Below are positions 24,338-33,537 of a stretch of 64,000 nt of DNA, in pieces; position 1 is the first letter of the stretch; the number at the start of each line of letters is the position of its first letter. The notes below the pieces were generated by a model. That model had not been told where the DNA came from. It worked only from the letters and a program-made list of their open reading frames with translations, and made no database searches. The stretch lies in assembly GCA_023416655.1 (NCBI GenBank), contig JAEZHK010000128.1:1-64000 (forward strand), read 5' to 3'. This stretch comes from Bacillota bacterium. GTDB taxonomy: Bacteria > Bacillota > Clostridia > Christensenellales > Aristaeellaceae. The position numbers and the translations under genes were made by a program.

Positions 24338-26788
24338 ATGGGCGAAGTGTATATCTATTCCCCCGACGCCGAGGACTTCGACACCATGGGCCTCTGCGGC
24401 GCTCTGTCCCCCACCTCCTGCGTGCATACCGAGGCACGGAACGACCTCTCGGAGATCGTTCTTTCGCATCCTATCGACGAGAATGGACGCTGGGCGTTCC
24501 TTCAGAACGACTATATCCTGAAATGCGACATCCCCGTTCGCACCGTGCCGCCCATCACGCCGGCGGGCATGCTCGTCACCGCTCATGAGGTCTGGACCAT
24601 CAAGACCGGCACAACGAAAGCGCAGCGCAACCTCTACTACCACGCCGTCGGCGACAAGGTGCGCAAGAAGAACCTGCCGGTGGGCATGAACCTCCCCATC
24701 ATCTACAAGGGCGAGAACCGCTATAAAGGGATCTTCACGGGTAAAAAGCAGGTCAAGCGCAAGGGCAAGTGGGTGTGGAAGACCTACACCTATTACGGCT
24801 GGATTGCGAAATCGGCCATTCAGTACACGTTGAAAGAAGACTGGCCCAATAATCCCGCCGCCATTGAAACGGTCGCGCCCGCCTGGATCGTGGCCGACCA
24901 GCTCTTTCGCATTTACAAGGTGGAGCTTCGGGACGACGGTGTGACCGCCTACGCCCGGCACATCTTCTACGACCTGTTGAACAACCTCACGTCCTACCCA
25001 GCCGGGCAGACTTCCTGCGTGGACGCCGTAGACGGCATCCTGGGAAACTGCCTGGTGCCCATGCAATTCTCGAGCTTCACCGACGTCGGCGGTGAGCGGG
25101 TCATCGACGGCTGGACGCGGGTCAATCCCGTCAGCGCACTGCTCGACCCGGAAACCGGCGCGGCAGCACTGTGGGGCGCGGAGATTGTCCGCGACAACTA
25201 TGACTTCTTCCTGCTGCGGGACGCGGGACTGCACCGCGGCGTCCGCATCGACTACGCCAAAAACCTGCTGGGCGTCTCCTGTGAGGTGGACGCTTCCGAC
25301 GTAGTCACCCGGATCGTGCCGGTCGGAAAGGATAAGAGCGGAAAGGACCTGCTACTCGCGGCGGGCAACTACAACGTGGACGGCACCGTGTACACAATCG
25401 CCGCCGACCAGACCTGGATCGACAGCCCACGGGCCTCCCTGTACCCCACACCCCACGTGCAGGCGCTCACCTGCTCCGGGGAGTGCAAAGAAACTAAGAC
25501 CGTCTCAAAGACCGCTGTGCGCATCCGCATGATCCGGGAGGCTCTCGCCGCGCTGGCGAACGATGCCGACCTGCCCAAGGTGTCCCTGAAAGTGGAGTTC
25601 CTTTCGCTCGGGGATACGGAGGAGTACGCCCAGTACCGGAGCCTGGAAGACGTGTTCCTCTACGACCGTGTGCGGGTTAAGCATCCTGGCATTCAGCTTG
25701 ATCTACTGACCGAGGTAAATCGCGTCGAGTTCGATTGCCTGAACGAGAAGTTCCGATCCATCGAGCTGGGCTCCGTCCGCCAGGATATGCGGAAAACCGC
25801 CGTTGCCTCCTGGCAGCTTCCCTCGACGATATCCGGCAGGAAGATCGCCATGGAGAGCATTTCGGCCGCACAACTGGAGCCGGAATCGGTGGAGGAAATC
25901 GATCTATCCTTTAATGGCAGCGTACTCGGCGTCGCGGAACAGACTGTGGGCATCACGGTTTCCATTGATGCCTCCCGCGGCACAGTGCTGACTTCGGATA
26001 CTCCCGAGACGGTGCTGACCGCCCGCGTGCTGCGCGGCGCCACCGACCTGACCGCAAATTATAGCGCTTCACTCTTTTCCTGGACACGGGCAAGCCTTGG
26101 CATGGAAGGCGACGCCGCTTGGAACGCCGCCCACCAGGGTGCGAAGTCAGTGGCTGTCCTGAAAGATGATCTGTTCCGCCAGGCAACCTTCACCTGCGCC
26201 GTGTCTGGACTGAACAACAATGGCCGGATCACTATCGTGGCGCCCAGCGATACGGTCAGGCAGGCCAACCCTCCGGAGAATCCCACGGACGGTCTGATGT
26301 GGCTGAACACCGAAACCTTTGTGCTGAAGATCTGGCGCGCGGGCTCTGGCGGTGATGCGGGCACATGGGAGGTTGTCGCCGATTACTCTGGCGCCGCTTC
26401 CATGATCGAGTCGCTGATGGCGGGGACCATCCAGAACGAAACGTTCCAAAACGTCATGGTAAACGCCGGCGTGCTGGGCGATCTGGCCAGCCAAGAGAAG
26501 CGGGACCTGATGGACAATCTGGCGAAGTCGATGGATTTCAGTGAGAACGGCTTGACCATCACCAGCCTTAACGCAAAGTCCGCGGCGCGGCTCGGCCCGC
26601 AGCAGCTTGAGTTTCTCGCAGGGCTGGGTGCGGACGCCATCGCGGTCGCGGTGTTCGGCGTGCTCCAGACGATCACGGCGGCGTACCTGCAGGTGGGCCA
26701 GTCCTCGCAGTCGCCGCGGCTCCGTCTGGGCGATGTCATCTTCGAGTACACGGCGGCGACCGGGAATCTGACATGCAGAAGGGTGTGA
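24338..26788 (+). CDS. Tail-associated protein / minor structural protein (Tal-like)
   Basis: The 816-residue protein begins MGEVYIYSPDAEDFDTMGLCGALSPTSCVHTEARNDLSEIVLSHP, as in gp18/Tal-like phage minor structural proteins that form the tail tip below Dit. An inserted basic SH3-like stretch is seen around 125-150 (KQVKRKGKWVWKTYTYYGWI). The middle part has the usual NPVSALLDPETGAAALWGAEIVRDNYDFFLLRD. The C-terminal 350 residues change to Ig-like and coil sections and end with QVGQSSQSPRLRLGDVIFEYTA. No peptidase motif was clear to me. Confidence 0.85.
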   Translation: MGEVYIYSPDAEDFDTMGLCGALSPTSCVHTEARNDLSEIVLSHPIDENGRWAFLQNDYILKCDIPVRTVPPITPAGMLVTAHEVWTIKTGTTKAQRNLYYHAVGDKVRKKNLPVGMNLPIIYKGENRYKGIFTGKKQVKRKGKWVWKTYTYYGWIAKSAIQYTLKEDWPNNPAAIETVAPAWIVADQLFRIYKVELRDDGVTAYARHIFYDLLNNLTSYPAGQTSCVDAVDGILGNCLVPMQFSSFTDVGGERVIDGWTRVNPVSALLDPETGAAALWGAEIVRDNYDFFLLRDAGLHRGVRIDYAKNLLGVSCEVDASDVVTRIVPVGKDKSGKDLLLAAGNYNVDGTVYTIAADQTWIDSPRASLYPTPHVQALTCSGECKETKTVSKTAVRIRMIREALAALANDADLPKVSLKVEFLSLGDTEEYAQYRSLEDVFLYDRVRVKHPGIQLDLLTEVNRVEFDCLNEKFRSIELGSVRQDMRKTAVASWQLPSTISGRKIAMESISAAQLEPESVEEIDLSFNGSVLGVAEQTVGITVSIDASRGTVLTSDTPETVLTARVLRGATDLTANYSASLFSWTRASLGMEGDAAWNAAHQGAKSVAVLKDDLFRQATFTCAVSGLNNNGRITIVAPSDTVRQANPPENPTDGLMWLNTETFVLKIWRAGSGGDAGTWEVVADYSGAASMIESLMAGTIQNETFQNVMVNAGVLGDLASQEKRDLMDNLAKSMDFSENGLTITSLNAKSAARLGPQQLEFLAGLGADAIAVAVFGVLQTITAAYLQVGQSSQSPRLRLGDVIFEYTAATGNLTCRRV

Positions 26789-26792
26789 CGGG

Positions 26793-29036
26793 ATGCCAAC
26801 GATAACGCTTTTAAATTCGACCGGGACGCGCTGGGGTACGTCCAGCTATGGCAATTCCAGCAGCCCGTTCACGCTAGGCAAGACGGCCGACTACACCTGC
26901 AAGGGCCGCGTCGGCTTCGCTCCGCTGGACCCGTCGTGGTACATCAAGTCGATCAAGCTGTACATGAACCGAACGGACGGGTACGCCGGCCGGACGCTGA
27001 AGCTGGGCGCAAATGCGGACCCGGACTATGCGGACCGCGGGACCGTGGATTTCTCGCTGAATATCTACGCCGGATCGGGGACCGGGGCGAAGTCGTGGGA
27101 CCTGACGGCGTACAAGGCGATCCTGCAGGGGTACACCGGAACGTGGTACCTGCATTTCGATCATGGCTCCGGCGATTCGTCCTACTGCGAGTGGACGTCC
27201 GGCACCGGCAGCAGTGCGCCGCGTCTGGTTGTCGAGTACGAGGAGGCGACGCTGTCCGTTCCGGGCGGCGCGTTCACCATCGGCTCGCCGTCCACGATCA
27301 CGGTCGGCACGGCCGGCAGCGGCCTGACGCACAAGGTGTCGTATTCCATCGGGGCGTCGAGCGGCGCACTGAACGGCGGGGCCGCGGTAACCGCGGGCGG
27401 CACGATCAGCTGGACGCCGGCCGCGGCGCTTGCAAACGAGATCCGGGATGGCATGGTTGGCACGGTCCGGATGACGCTGGAGTCCTATCTGGGCGGCGTG
27501 CTTTCCTCCACGATCCTGCTTGACTATCCGCTGAATGTGCCGGCGTCGTATCTGCCGGTCATCAACAGCGCGAGCACGACGTTCACGCTTCAAAACCCGG
27601 CCGGCGACACCATCGGCGTCTATGTGCAGGGGCGAAGCAAGACGGTCTGCGCGATCAATGTCACGACGAGCTACGGCGCGCCGATCAAGGAGTACAAGCT
27701 GACCATCGGCGGCAAGACGTACACGGTTCCGGCCGGCGCGACGCCGGTCAATCCCTTCTCGATCACGACGGACGTCCTGACGGCGACCGGCGCGCTGACG
27801 GCGGTCATCGAGGTCACGGACACGCGCGGCCGGAAGGCGACGCTGACGCGCGCTTCGGCGGTCACGGTGAATTCGTACTTCGCGCCGATGGTGACGGGGC
27901 TTTCGCTCGCACGTGCTCTGTCCGACGGCACGCTTTCCAACGAGGGGACGTACATCAAGTTCACGCTGACCTGCGTATTTGCGGCGATTGCGAACCTGAA
28001 CACGAAGGCCGGCTCGATCAAGTTTAAGGCGTCGGCCGGCTCGTATTCCTCGGCGATCTCGCTGAACGCGGCGATGGCCGCGGCCGGGGCGACGGCCTAC
28101 TCGTTCACGATCACCGGTGTGATCGGCAGCGGAACCATCGGCTCCGGCGGGTACGTCGTTTCCGTGTCGCTGGCGGACAGGTACACCGCGGCGCCTGAAG
28201 TACTCGCGGAACTTCCCAGCAAGAAGATCCTTTTCGATCTTCATTCTTCTGGCGAGGGCGTCGCCATCGGCAAGGTGGCCTCGACCGCGAGCCTGTTCGA
28301 CGTGGGCATCCAGTCGAACTTCGACAAACGCGTGATCATGCGGCAAGGCTTCGATGTGCATTCCGCGAACGGAGCCGGAGGAAGCGCTGGGCTGGTCAAG
28401 ATTTGCTCGCTGCTTATAACCCAGCCTTATGCCGATGCCACGATTGAGATCGACATAATCCAAAGGCATCAGAAAATCGGGGCGAGGCTGGGTATTTGCT
28501 TCGCGTCAGCCTCAACGAATGACCCGGCCCTTTATTCCTTCTCATATACCGGAGATGTTGTCAGCGCATTCATTTATAAGCCTGCCACGAGCACGTGGGA
28601 TATTTATGTGGAGAAGACTGAAACATGGGACTACATCGGCGTGGTGGGTTGCAGGCTGTGCGAGTTCATGGCAGCAAGGACTACGATCACATGGACGAAT
28701 GCACAGGTTGCGTCTGCGCCCGCAGGGGCGACCAAGGCCACGTATGCTTATGGTGACGGCGATGGTCTATCGGGGCTTGGGATTAAGTTCGGGACGGTGG
28801 CGTTCGCGGCTGCGGCCAGTACGGCGACGGTGGTGTCGGTCACGTTTGCTACGCCATACAGTGCGCCGCCGAACGTGGTGTTCGGGCTGTATACCGGCGA
28901 TTCTTGGGGCGCGGCGAGCTACTTCCTGTTCGCGCATCTTGCCACCGTCACGGCGGTCGGCTTCACGCTGCGCATCATCAACAACTATGCTTCCGTCCGT
29001 AATGGCTCCTTCTACTGGCAGGCCATTGGAACGTAA
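26793..29036 (+). CDS. DUF859-type tail fibre / receptor-binding protein
   Basis: The 747-residue protein is rich in Thr, Ser, Gly and Ala. The N-terminal 145 residues look like a carbohydrate-binding-like sandwich (WYIKSIKLYMNRTDGYAGRTL, DYADRGTVDFSLNIYAGSG). Repeated beta domains with DUF859 features follow, including ILFDLHSSGEGVAIGKVASTASLFDVGIQ near 475-505, a stretch conserved in fibre proteins. The last 200 residues are a new module with short beta strands and are the best candidate for receptor contact. Base composition changes here: the 26.8-28.4 kb part is CG-rich and codon-regular, and the end is less so. Confidence 0.78.
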   Translation: MPTITLLNSTGTRWGTSSYGNSSSPFTLGKTADYTCKGRVGFAPLDPSWYIKSIKLYMNRTDGYAGRTLKLGANADPDYADRGTVDFSLNIYAGSGTGAKSWDLTAYKAILQGYTGTWYLHFDHGSGDSSYCEWTSGTGSSAPRLVVEYEEATLSVPGGAFTIGSPSTITVGTAGSGLTHKVSYSIGASSGALNGGAAVTAGGTISWTPAAALANEIRDGMVGTVRMTLESYLGGVLSSTILLDYPLNVPASYLPVINSASTTFTLQNPAGDTIGVYVQGRSKTVCAINVTTSYGAPIKEYKLTIGGKTYTVPAGATPVNPFSITTDVLTATGALTAVIEVTDTRGRKATLTRASAVTVNSYFAPMVTGLSLARALSDGTLSNEGTYIKFTLTCVFAAIANLNTKAGSIKFKASAGSYSSAISLNAAMAAAGATAYSFTITGVIGSGTIGSGGYVVSVSLADRYTAAPEVLAELPSKKILFDLHSSGEGVAIGKVASTASLFDVGIQSNFDKRVIMRQGFDVHSANGAGGSAGLVKICSLLITQPYADATIEIDIIQRHQKIGARLGICFASASTNDPALYSFSYTGDVVSAFIYKPATSTWDIYVEKTETWDYIGVVGCRLCEFMAARTTITWTNAQVASAPAGATKATYAYGDGDGLSGLGIKFGTVAFAAAASTATVVSVTFATPYSAPPNVVFGLYTGDSWGAASYFLFAHLATVTAVGFTLRIINNYASVRNGSFYWQAIGT

Positions 29037-29072
29037 ATCAAACCAAGGTTAAGCACCGGGGGCTTTGTTATA

Positions 29073-29098
29073 CCGGGCCGCCACACACGACGGCCCGG
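29073..29098 (+). terminator. Strong GC hairpin after the structural genes
   Basis: CCGGGCCG pairs perfectly with CGGCCCGG around a 10-base loop. No T tract follows, so termination would be weak or factor-dependent; it may instead be an mRNA-stabilising or processing stem between tail and lysis genes. Confidence 0.45.
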
Positions 29099-29179
29099 CG
29101 AAAGGTGATACGCTATAAGCAAAATGTGCAATTTACAAGATGCACAGCTGCATTGTAAGCCCAATTGATACCAATATCA

Positions 29180-29202
29180 AGCGCCGGGGGGCGTTATTTT
29201 TA
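29180..29202 (+). terminator. Short terminator-like hairpin before the endolysin
   Basis: AGCGCC and GGCGTT pair around GGGG and are followed by ATTTTT. It stands 17 bp before ATG 29219 and could attenuate transcription into the lysis genes. Confidence 0.4.
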
Positions 29203-29218
29203 CAAAGGGGTGTATTTC

Positions 29219-30121
29219 ATGAGTTACTTGGATATCTCAAAGGGTGCACGGGACTGGGCACTCAAAAAGATCGGGTGTCGGTACAGCCAGGCGAAGCGAA
29301 CCCAAGACAACATCTTCGATTGCTCTTCCCTAGTGGCCCGTGCCTACAGCGCTCAGGGCAAGGCGTGGAAGTATGGCGGGCGTGTGCCGCTCTCCTGTAA
29401 CGAGGTATATGACGACGATTTTGAGCTGGTCTGGCCAGCGACCTACGCCGAGATCGGGAAGAAGATGGGCGGTTCCTCCGTGATTGCCAAGGCGAATCAG
29501 CCGGGCGACCTGCAATTCCTGAACACCATGAAGACCAGCAGGGCCAACAAGATCACGCACGTCACCATGGTGGCGACTGCGGCGAAGATCGTGCACGCCA
29601 GGGGCACTGCATATGGCGTCCGGATGGACAGCCTGACGCACTACGCTGGGAAGGTGTGCGCGCTGGTCCGGTACAATCCGGAGTGTGATCTGATCGTGGG
29701 CCACAAGGGCTACCGCACTGCTGCGATGCAGAAGGCGCTGAACGCAAAGGGAGGTGCCGACCTGAACGGCGACGGCGAGTTTGGCCTGAAGACGCAGGCG
29801 GCGGTGAAGGCGTTCCAGAAGTCCGCGGGCCTGCCGGTATCCGGGAAGGGCGATGCTGCGACGCTCGCCGCGCTGGGCCTCACGCCCGCGGTGGAGAAGC
29901 CGACCGAGCCGGAGCAGCCAGCGCAGCAGACCAGCGGCATTCGCGTCACCGGCGACTCGGTCAACATCCGCATCGGCCCCGGCACTGCTTACGACGTTGT
30001 GAAGGCAGTTAGCAAGGGTACGGTGCTATCCCTTGCGGCCACGGACGGCTGGCGTCCGGTCCTCGTCGGCGACGAGGTGTGCTGGATCAGCAAGGAATAC
30101 ACGGAGGAGATTTCAAAATGA
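29219..30121 (+). CDS. Endolysin: NlpC/P60-like peptidase, PG-binding and SH3 domains
   Basis: The 300-residue lysin has three parts. Residues 1-155 are a NlpC/P60-like Cys peptidase with NIFDCSSLVARAYS (Cys35) and ITHVTMVAT (His114). Residues 165-220 are a PG_binding_1 domain (YRTAAMQKALNAKGG, DGEFGLKTQAAVKAFQKSAGLPVSG). Residues 240-298 are an SH3_3 domain (VTGDSVNIRIGPGTAYDVV, CWISKEY). It would cut the stem peptides of peptidoglycan at lysis. There is no signal peptide, so it needs the holin that follows. ATG 29219 has AAAGGGGTG upstream; the longer frame from 29165 runs through the hairpin. Confidence 0.88.
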   Translation: MSYLDISKGARDWALKKIGCRYSQAKRTQDNIFDCSSLVARAYSAQGKAWKYGGRVPLSCNEVYDDDFELVWPATYAEIGKKMGGSSVIAKANQPGDLQFLNTMKTSRANKITHVTMVATAAKIVHARGTAYGVRMDSLTHYAGKVCALVRYNPECDLIVGHKGYRTAAMQKALNAKGGADLNGDGEFGLKTQAAVKAFQKSAGLPVSGKGDAATLAALGLTPAVEKPTEPEQPAQQTSGIRVTGDSVNIRIGPGTAYDVVKAVSKGTVLSLAATDGWRPVLVGDEVCWISKEYTEEISK

Positions 30122-30561
30122 AGGACGCTTTCTTTTCCACGCTGACCGCGATTGGCGCGGGCGTGGCTTCGACGCTCTTGGGCGGCTGGGATAAGAGCCT
30201 GGAAATCCTGCTCATCTTCATCATCATGGACTACATCACCGGCGTCGCCGCGGCGTTCAAGACTAAGACGCTCAAGTCCTCGGTCGGCTTCGAGGGGCTG
30301 ATGAAGAAGGGGGCGATCTTCCTGATCGTCATCTTGGCGGCGCAGCTCGACCGCATCACCGGCAACGCGGCGGGTGTGTTCCGGACTTCGACGGCGTTCT
30401 TCTTTATTGCCAATGACGCGCTATCGGTTCTTGAGAACGTCGGCGAGATGGGCGTTAAGCTACCTGCGTTTCTCACCAACGCGCTGACCAAGCTCCGGGA
30501 TGAGAACGAGGGTGCGGGCGACGGAAACGGTGGCACCGATAGCGACTCCAAGCCCGAATAA
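30118..30561 (+). CDS. Phage holin (phi29/toxin-secretion holin family)
   Basis: The 147-residue membrane protein has LTAIGAGVASTLLGGWDKSLEILLIFIIMDYITGVAAAF followed by the conserved KTLKSSVGFEGLMKKGAIFLIVILAAQLDRI. That is the standard pattern of holin family 4. A third hydrophobic span, TSTAFFFIANDALSVLENVG, completes it, and the C-terminal tail is charged. It would open the membrane for the endolysin. The start overlaps the lysin stop as ATGA. Confidence 0.9.
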   Translation: MKDAFFSTLTAIGAGVASTLLGGWDKSLEILLIFIIMDYITGVAAAFKTKTLKSSVGFEGLMKKGAIFLIVILAAQLDRITGNAAGVFRTSTAFFFIANDALSVLENVGEMGVKLPAFLTNALTKLRDENEGAGDGNGGTDSDSKPE

Positions 30562-30738
30562 CACCGAAACGGGGCCACATCCGCCGAGATTGTCTTGTGG
30601 ATACGGGACAAAACCCGGCAGTTTCTTTCTCTCCCCTTTACGCTGATTATGATCGGAAATGGAGTTGATACTGTGGAACGAACGATTTACCATGTCACTG
30701 GTTCTCCGGATGGCAACGCAAAAACGGGAGGGAAAGCA

Positions 30739-31920
30739 GTGACGATCGTTCACCTTAAGCTGGGAAAGATCACCGAACGGTCTGACGGGCGGTACCAGGC
30801 CGGGTATCGTGACGTGGACGGAAAGCGGAAATTCATCACCTGCAACACAGAGGAGGAAGTTCTGGAGCGGTTCCAAGCACTCCAATTGTCACAGGAGAAA
30901 GTGCCGGAACCCGAGAAAAAGCCCCGGCGGCCGAAGGCAGATGCGGGAAACAAAGCTGTTATGGCGAATCCCGTCCCCCAAACCGCGCAAGTTGAAGACT
31001 TTATCCCGCTGGCCGATTACATGCTGAACTGGCTGGAGAAGTTCAAAAAGGGCAAGATCCGGCCCAGCTCCTACGAGCGATACCAGTTCTGCCTGCAACT
31101 CCTTTGCAAGGACGAGCTCGCCCAAATGGACATCCGAGCGATCCGGCTGGAGCATGTCCAGGAGTACGTCAACCGGCTGGAGGACATGAGTTCCTCGACC
31201 ATCAAGAAGCAGAAGCTTCTGCTGAGCCAGGTGCTGGAGCACGCGATGCTGACCGAGGTGATCCAGCGCAACCCCGTCGAGGGCGTACAGATGCCGCCCA
31301 TGACCCACAACACCAAGGTTGTGTTCCCTTACGAAAAGGATGAACAGGAGAAACTGGTAGCCGCCTTCACCGAAGAGAAAAATGGCAAGCTCCGCTTCCG
31401 ATATGGATGGGGAGCTGTTCTTATTTTGGAGACCGGGCTCCGGGCTGGCGAGGCGCTGGCGTTGGAGTGGGGCGACATCGACGAGGAGAAGCGGACGCTG
31501 AAGGTCACAAAGAACATGGTTCGGGTGGACGGGAAGAATACCGTCCAGCGCACCACGAAGACCGAGTCCGGAAAACGCACGATTCCCCTCAACGGCAGGG
31601 CGATGGAAGCAGTCCGGTACCTGAAAGAGCAGCGAACCGTCGGCTGCCCCTTTGTATTCGCCACCCAAACCGGCAAGTACCTAAGCTACCGGAATCTGTT
31701 GGCTGTGATGGAGAAGGCCTGCGAAGCGGCTGGTGTAGAGCACCGGGGGCTACATGCACTCCGACATTCGTTCGCTTCGAATCTGTACGCCCGAGGCGTG
31801 GAGGTCAAGATAATCTCGAAGCTCCTGGGCCACGCCAGCGTTGAGATCACCTACAACCGGTACATCCATTTCTTCGAGGGTGAGATTGACGACACGCTCC
31901 GGCAGGCGGTGGGGGAGTAA
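30739..31920 (+). CDS. Tyrosine site-specific integrase
   Basis: The 393-residue recombinase would insert and excise the prophage. An N-terminal AP2-like arm-binding domain is visible (KLGKITERSDGRYQAGYRDVDGKRKFITC). The SAM-like core-binding domain follows with YMLNWLEKFKKGKIRPSSYERYQFCLQLL. The catalytic domain has ETGLRAGEALALEWGDID (first Arg), HALRHSFASNL (HxxR), LLGHASVEIT (His) and the Tyr of NRYIHF. GTG 30739 was chosen for the GGGAGGG six bases upstream; the frame is open to TTG 30595. It follows the lysis genes, so this side is the prophage end. A truncated copy lies 10.2 kb downstream. Confidence 0.92.
   Translation: MTIVHLKLGKITERSDGRYQAGYRDVDGKRKFITCNTEEEVLERFQALQLSQEKVPEPEKKPRRPKADAGNKAVMANPVPQTAQVEDFIPLADYMLNWLEKFKKGKIRPSSYERYQFCLQLLCKDELAQMDIRAIRLEHVQEYVNRLEDMSSSTIKKQKLLLSQVLEHAMLTEVIQRNPVEGVQMPPMTHNTKVVFPYEKDEQEKLVAAFTEEKNGKLRFRYGWGAVLILETGLRAGEALALEWGDIDEEKRTLKVTKNMVRVDGKNTVQRTTKTESGKRTIPLNGRAMEAVRYLKEQRTVGCPFVFATQTGKYLSYRNLLAVMEKACEAAGVEHRGLHALRHSFASNLYARGVEVKIISKLLGHASVEITYNRYIHFFEGEIDDTLRQAVGE
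31234..31920 (+). repeat. Left copy of a 687-bp direct repeat (3' part of the integrase)
   Basis: This segment aligns without gaps to 41443-42129, offset by exactly 10,209 bp. By eye about nine bases in ten agree, and most changes are at third codon positions. The pair brackets the sugar-transport and fucosidase locus. Confidence 0.9.
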
Positions 31921-32130
31921 AAAAGAGAGAAAAGGCGGGCGGCGTTGGTGGGATGTCAGAGTGCTCCCAGTGCTTCCTATACTTCTTCCCCAGAGAAGAT
32001 AATCGGCTCGCCTGAGTATAAGCACACCCTTGGACTGCACCGTTGGTCGTCAATTAGGTTCTTATGCTGATTGTCTCGATTTTTTGACGTCCGGTCCCGC
32101 TCAACATCCAGGGACCAGTTTGTGCATTGT

Positions 32131-33537
32131 TTATCTCCTCACATAGGTGCTGGGCGTGAAACCGGTGATACGCTTAAACACCTTATTGAAGTAGAAGTAA
32201 TCGTTGAATCCGGAAGCGTCACATATTTCGCTTATGGAGAGCTCTGTTTCCCGCAGCATTTTTTGTGCGACGCCAATGCGGTAGTCATTTTTGATTTCGG
32301 TCAGCGTCCTGCCGGTGACTTTTTTAATCAGCTGGCTCAGATAGGACGCGTTGTGATGGAACCGTACGGCCAATTCCGTCAGAGACAGATTTTCCGCGTA
32401 ATGGTCCTGGATGTAGGATAGAATCTGTTGGACCAACTGGCTGTCACCCGAGGCGCCGGGGCCGCGCTTGGCGCAAAGCACGGCAGCGGCATCGCATAGT
32501 ACGTCTCTTGCCGGGTAGAGGCCGCGGATCAACTCCCCAAAGTCGAGCATGTCCACGCTCAGCCTGCGCTTGTAGGCGGCTTCCCGCAAAAGGCTGCACT
32601 GCCGGGCGTAGAGCACCTCAAAGCATTCTATATCAATATCGCCCGCCTGAAAGCCGATGCAGGCCTCCTCATATAGACCCATGTCAATGCCCGCATGCGC
32701 GTTGAACCGCTGAAGCATGCTTTGGCACAGGCCTGCCTTTCGCCCAAGCGAAAGCCTGTCATACGCGCAGATTTGGTCCGATATTTTTAGCACGCTTGCG
32801 TACAATGCCTTTTGCGACTCGAACCACGCGCCGCGCAGGTGTTCCAGGCCGGTTTGCGCCCGGCTAACGCCCACATGCCAGTCGCGGGGGAGCGCGGTTA
32901 GCGCACCGAGCGGTTCATCGCCGCCCTCGAGCGAGACAAAAAATGATGTCTGCCCGTTGCCGTAGGGGATTGGAGACGAAGACCGGATGGAATCCAGTTG
33001 AGCGGTGTGCGAGGACGGGTGCCGGACTGAGAGCGCGGCATACCGGCCGGTGCGGTTTTCAAACCCGGTCAGTTCGGCGATTTTCCCCTCCCGGTCGCCG
33101 GGCGGCTGGCTCAGCGCCTCTACGACACCCATGCTCCTGGCGAGGTCTCGTAGATTACGTGTCTTCTCCATGTCTTCGCGCGCCCGTTCGAGCGCCGCCA
33201 TCAAATCCTTGCGTACGATGGGCTTGAGCACATAATCGACCGCCCCAAGCCGCATGGCCTCTTTGGCATACTCGAATTCCGCGTAACCCGTCAGGATGAT
33301 GAAACGCCCGGAGAAGCCGCGCGATTTTATCACGTCGATCAGCTCCAAGCCGCTCATGCCCGGCATGACAATGTCCATCAGCACGATGTCGTAGGCCGCT
33401 GCCGCGATTTGCCGAAGGGCCTGCTCCGGCTCGTTGGCGACGCCGCATACTACAAATTCCCCTGATTCCTCGCAGATCGTCCTGCGGATGCCTTCGCAAA
33501 TCCAAGGTTCGTCGTCAACCGTCAATACTTTGTACAT
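32131..33537 (-). CDS. YesN/AraC-type response regulator
   Basis: The 468-residue protein pairs a receiver domain with an AraC-type DNA-binding domain. MYKVLTVDDEPWICEGI holds the acidic pocket, YDIVLMDIVMPGMSGLELI holds the phospho-acceptor Asp55, and KPIVRKDL the conserved Lys. The C-terminal 100 residues have two helix-turn-helix units: NLSLTELAVRFHHNASYLSQLIKKVTGRTLTEI and SISEICDASGFNDYFYFNKVFKRITGFTPSTY. ATG 33537 is supported by AGGGAGGGCAAG upstream. It overlaps the kinase gene by 23 bp. It most likely controls the divergent sugar operon at 35481. Confidence 0.93.
   Translation of the reverse strand: MYKVLTVDDEPWICEGIRRTICEESGEFVVCGVANEPEQALRQIAAAAYDIVLMDIVMPGMSGLELIDVIKSRGFSGRFIILTGYAEFEYAKEAMRLGAVDYVLKPIVRKDLMAALERAREDMEKTRNLRDLARSMGVVEALSQPPGDREGKIAELTGFENRTGRYAALSVRHPSSHTAQLDSIRSSSPIPYGNGQTSFFVSLEGGDEPLGALTALPRDWHVGVSRAQTGLEHLRGAWFESQKALYASVLKISDQICAYDRLSLGRKAGLCQSMLQRFNAHAGIDMGLYEEACIGFQAGDIDIECFEVLYARQCSLLREAAYKRRLSVDMLDFGELIRGLYPARDVLCDAAAVLCAKRGPGASGDSQLVQQILSYIQDHYAENLSLTELAVRFHHNASYLSQLIKKVTGRTLTEIKNDYRIGVAQKMLRETELSISEICDASGFNDYFYFNKVFKRITGFTPSTYVRR

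Noticed and set aside
26874..28469. A 531-residue minus-strand frame opposite the tail fibre gene
   Set aside because: It is Arg/Asp-rich with no domain, a shadow of the repetitive CG-rich fibre gene.
32083..32116. GGTCCC/GGGACC hairpin near the end of the response regulator gene as a terminator
   Set aside because: On the transcribed strand no T tract follows the stem and the loop is 12 bases long.
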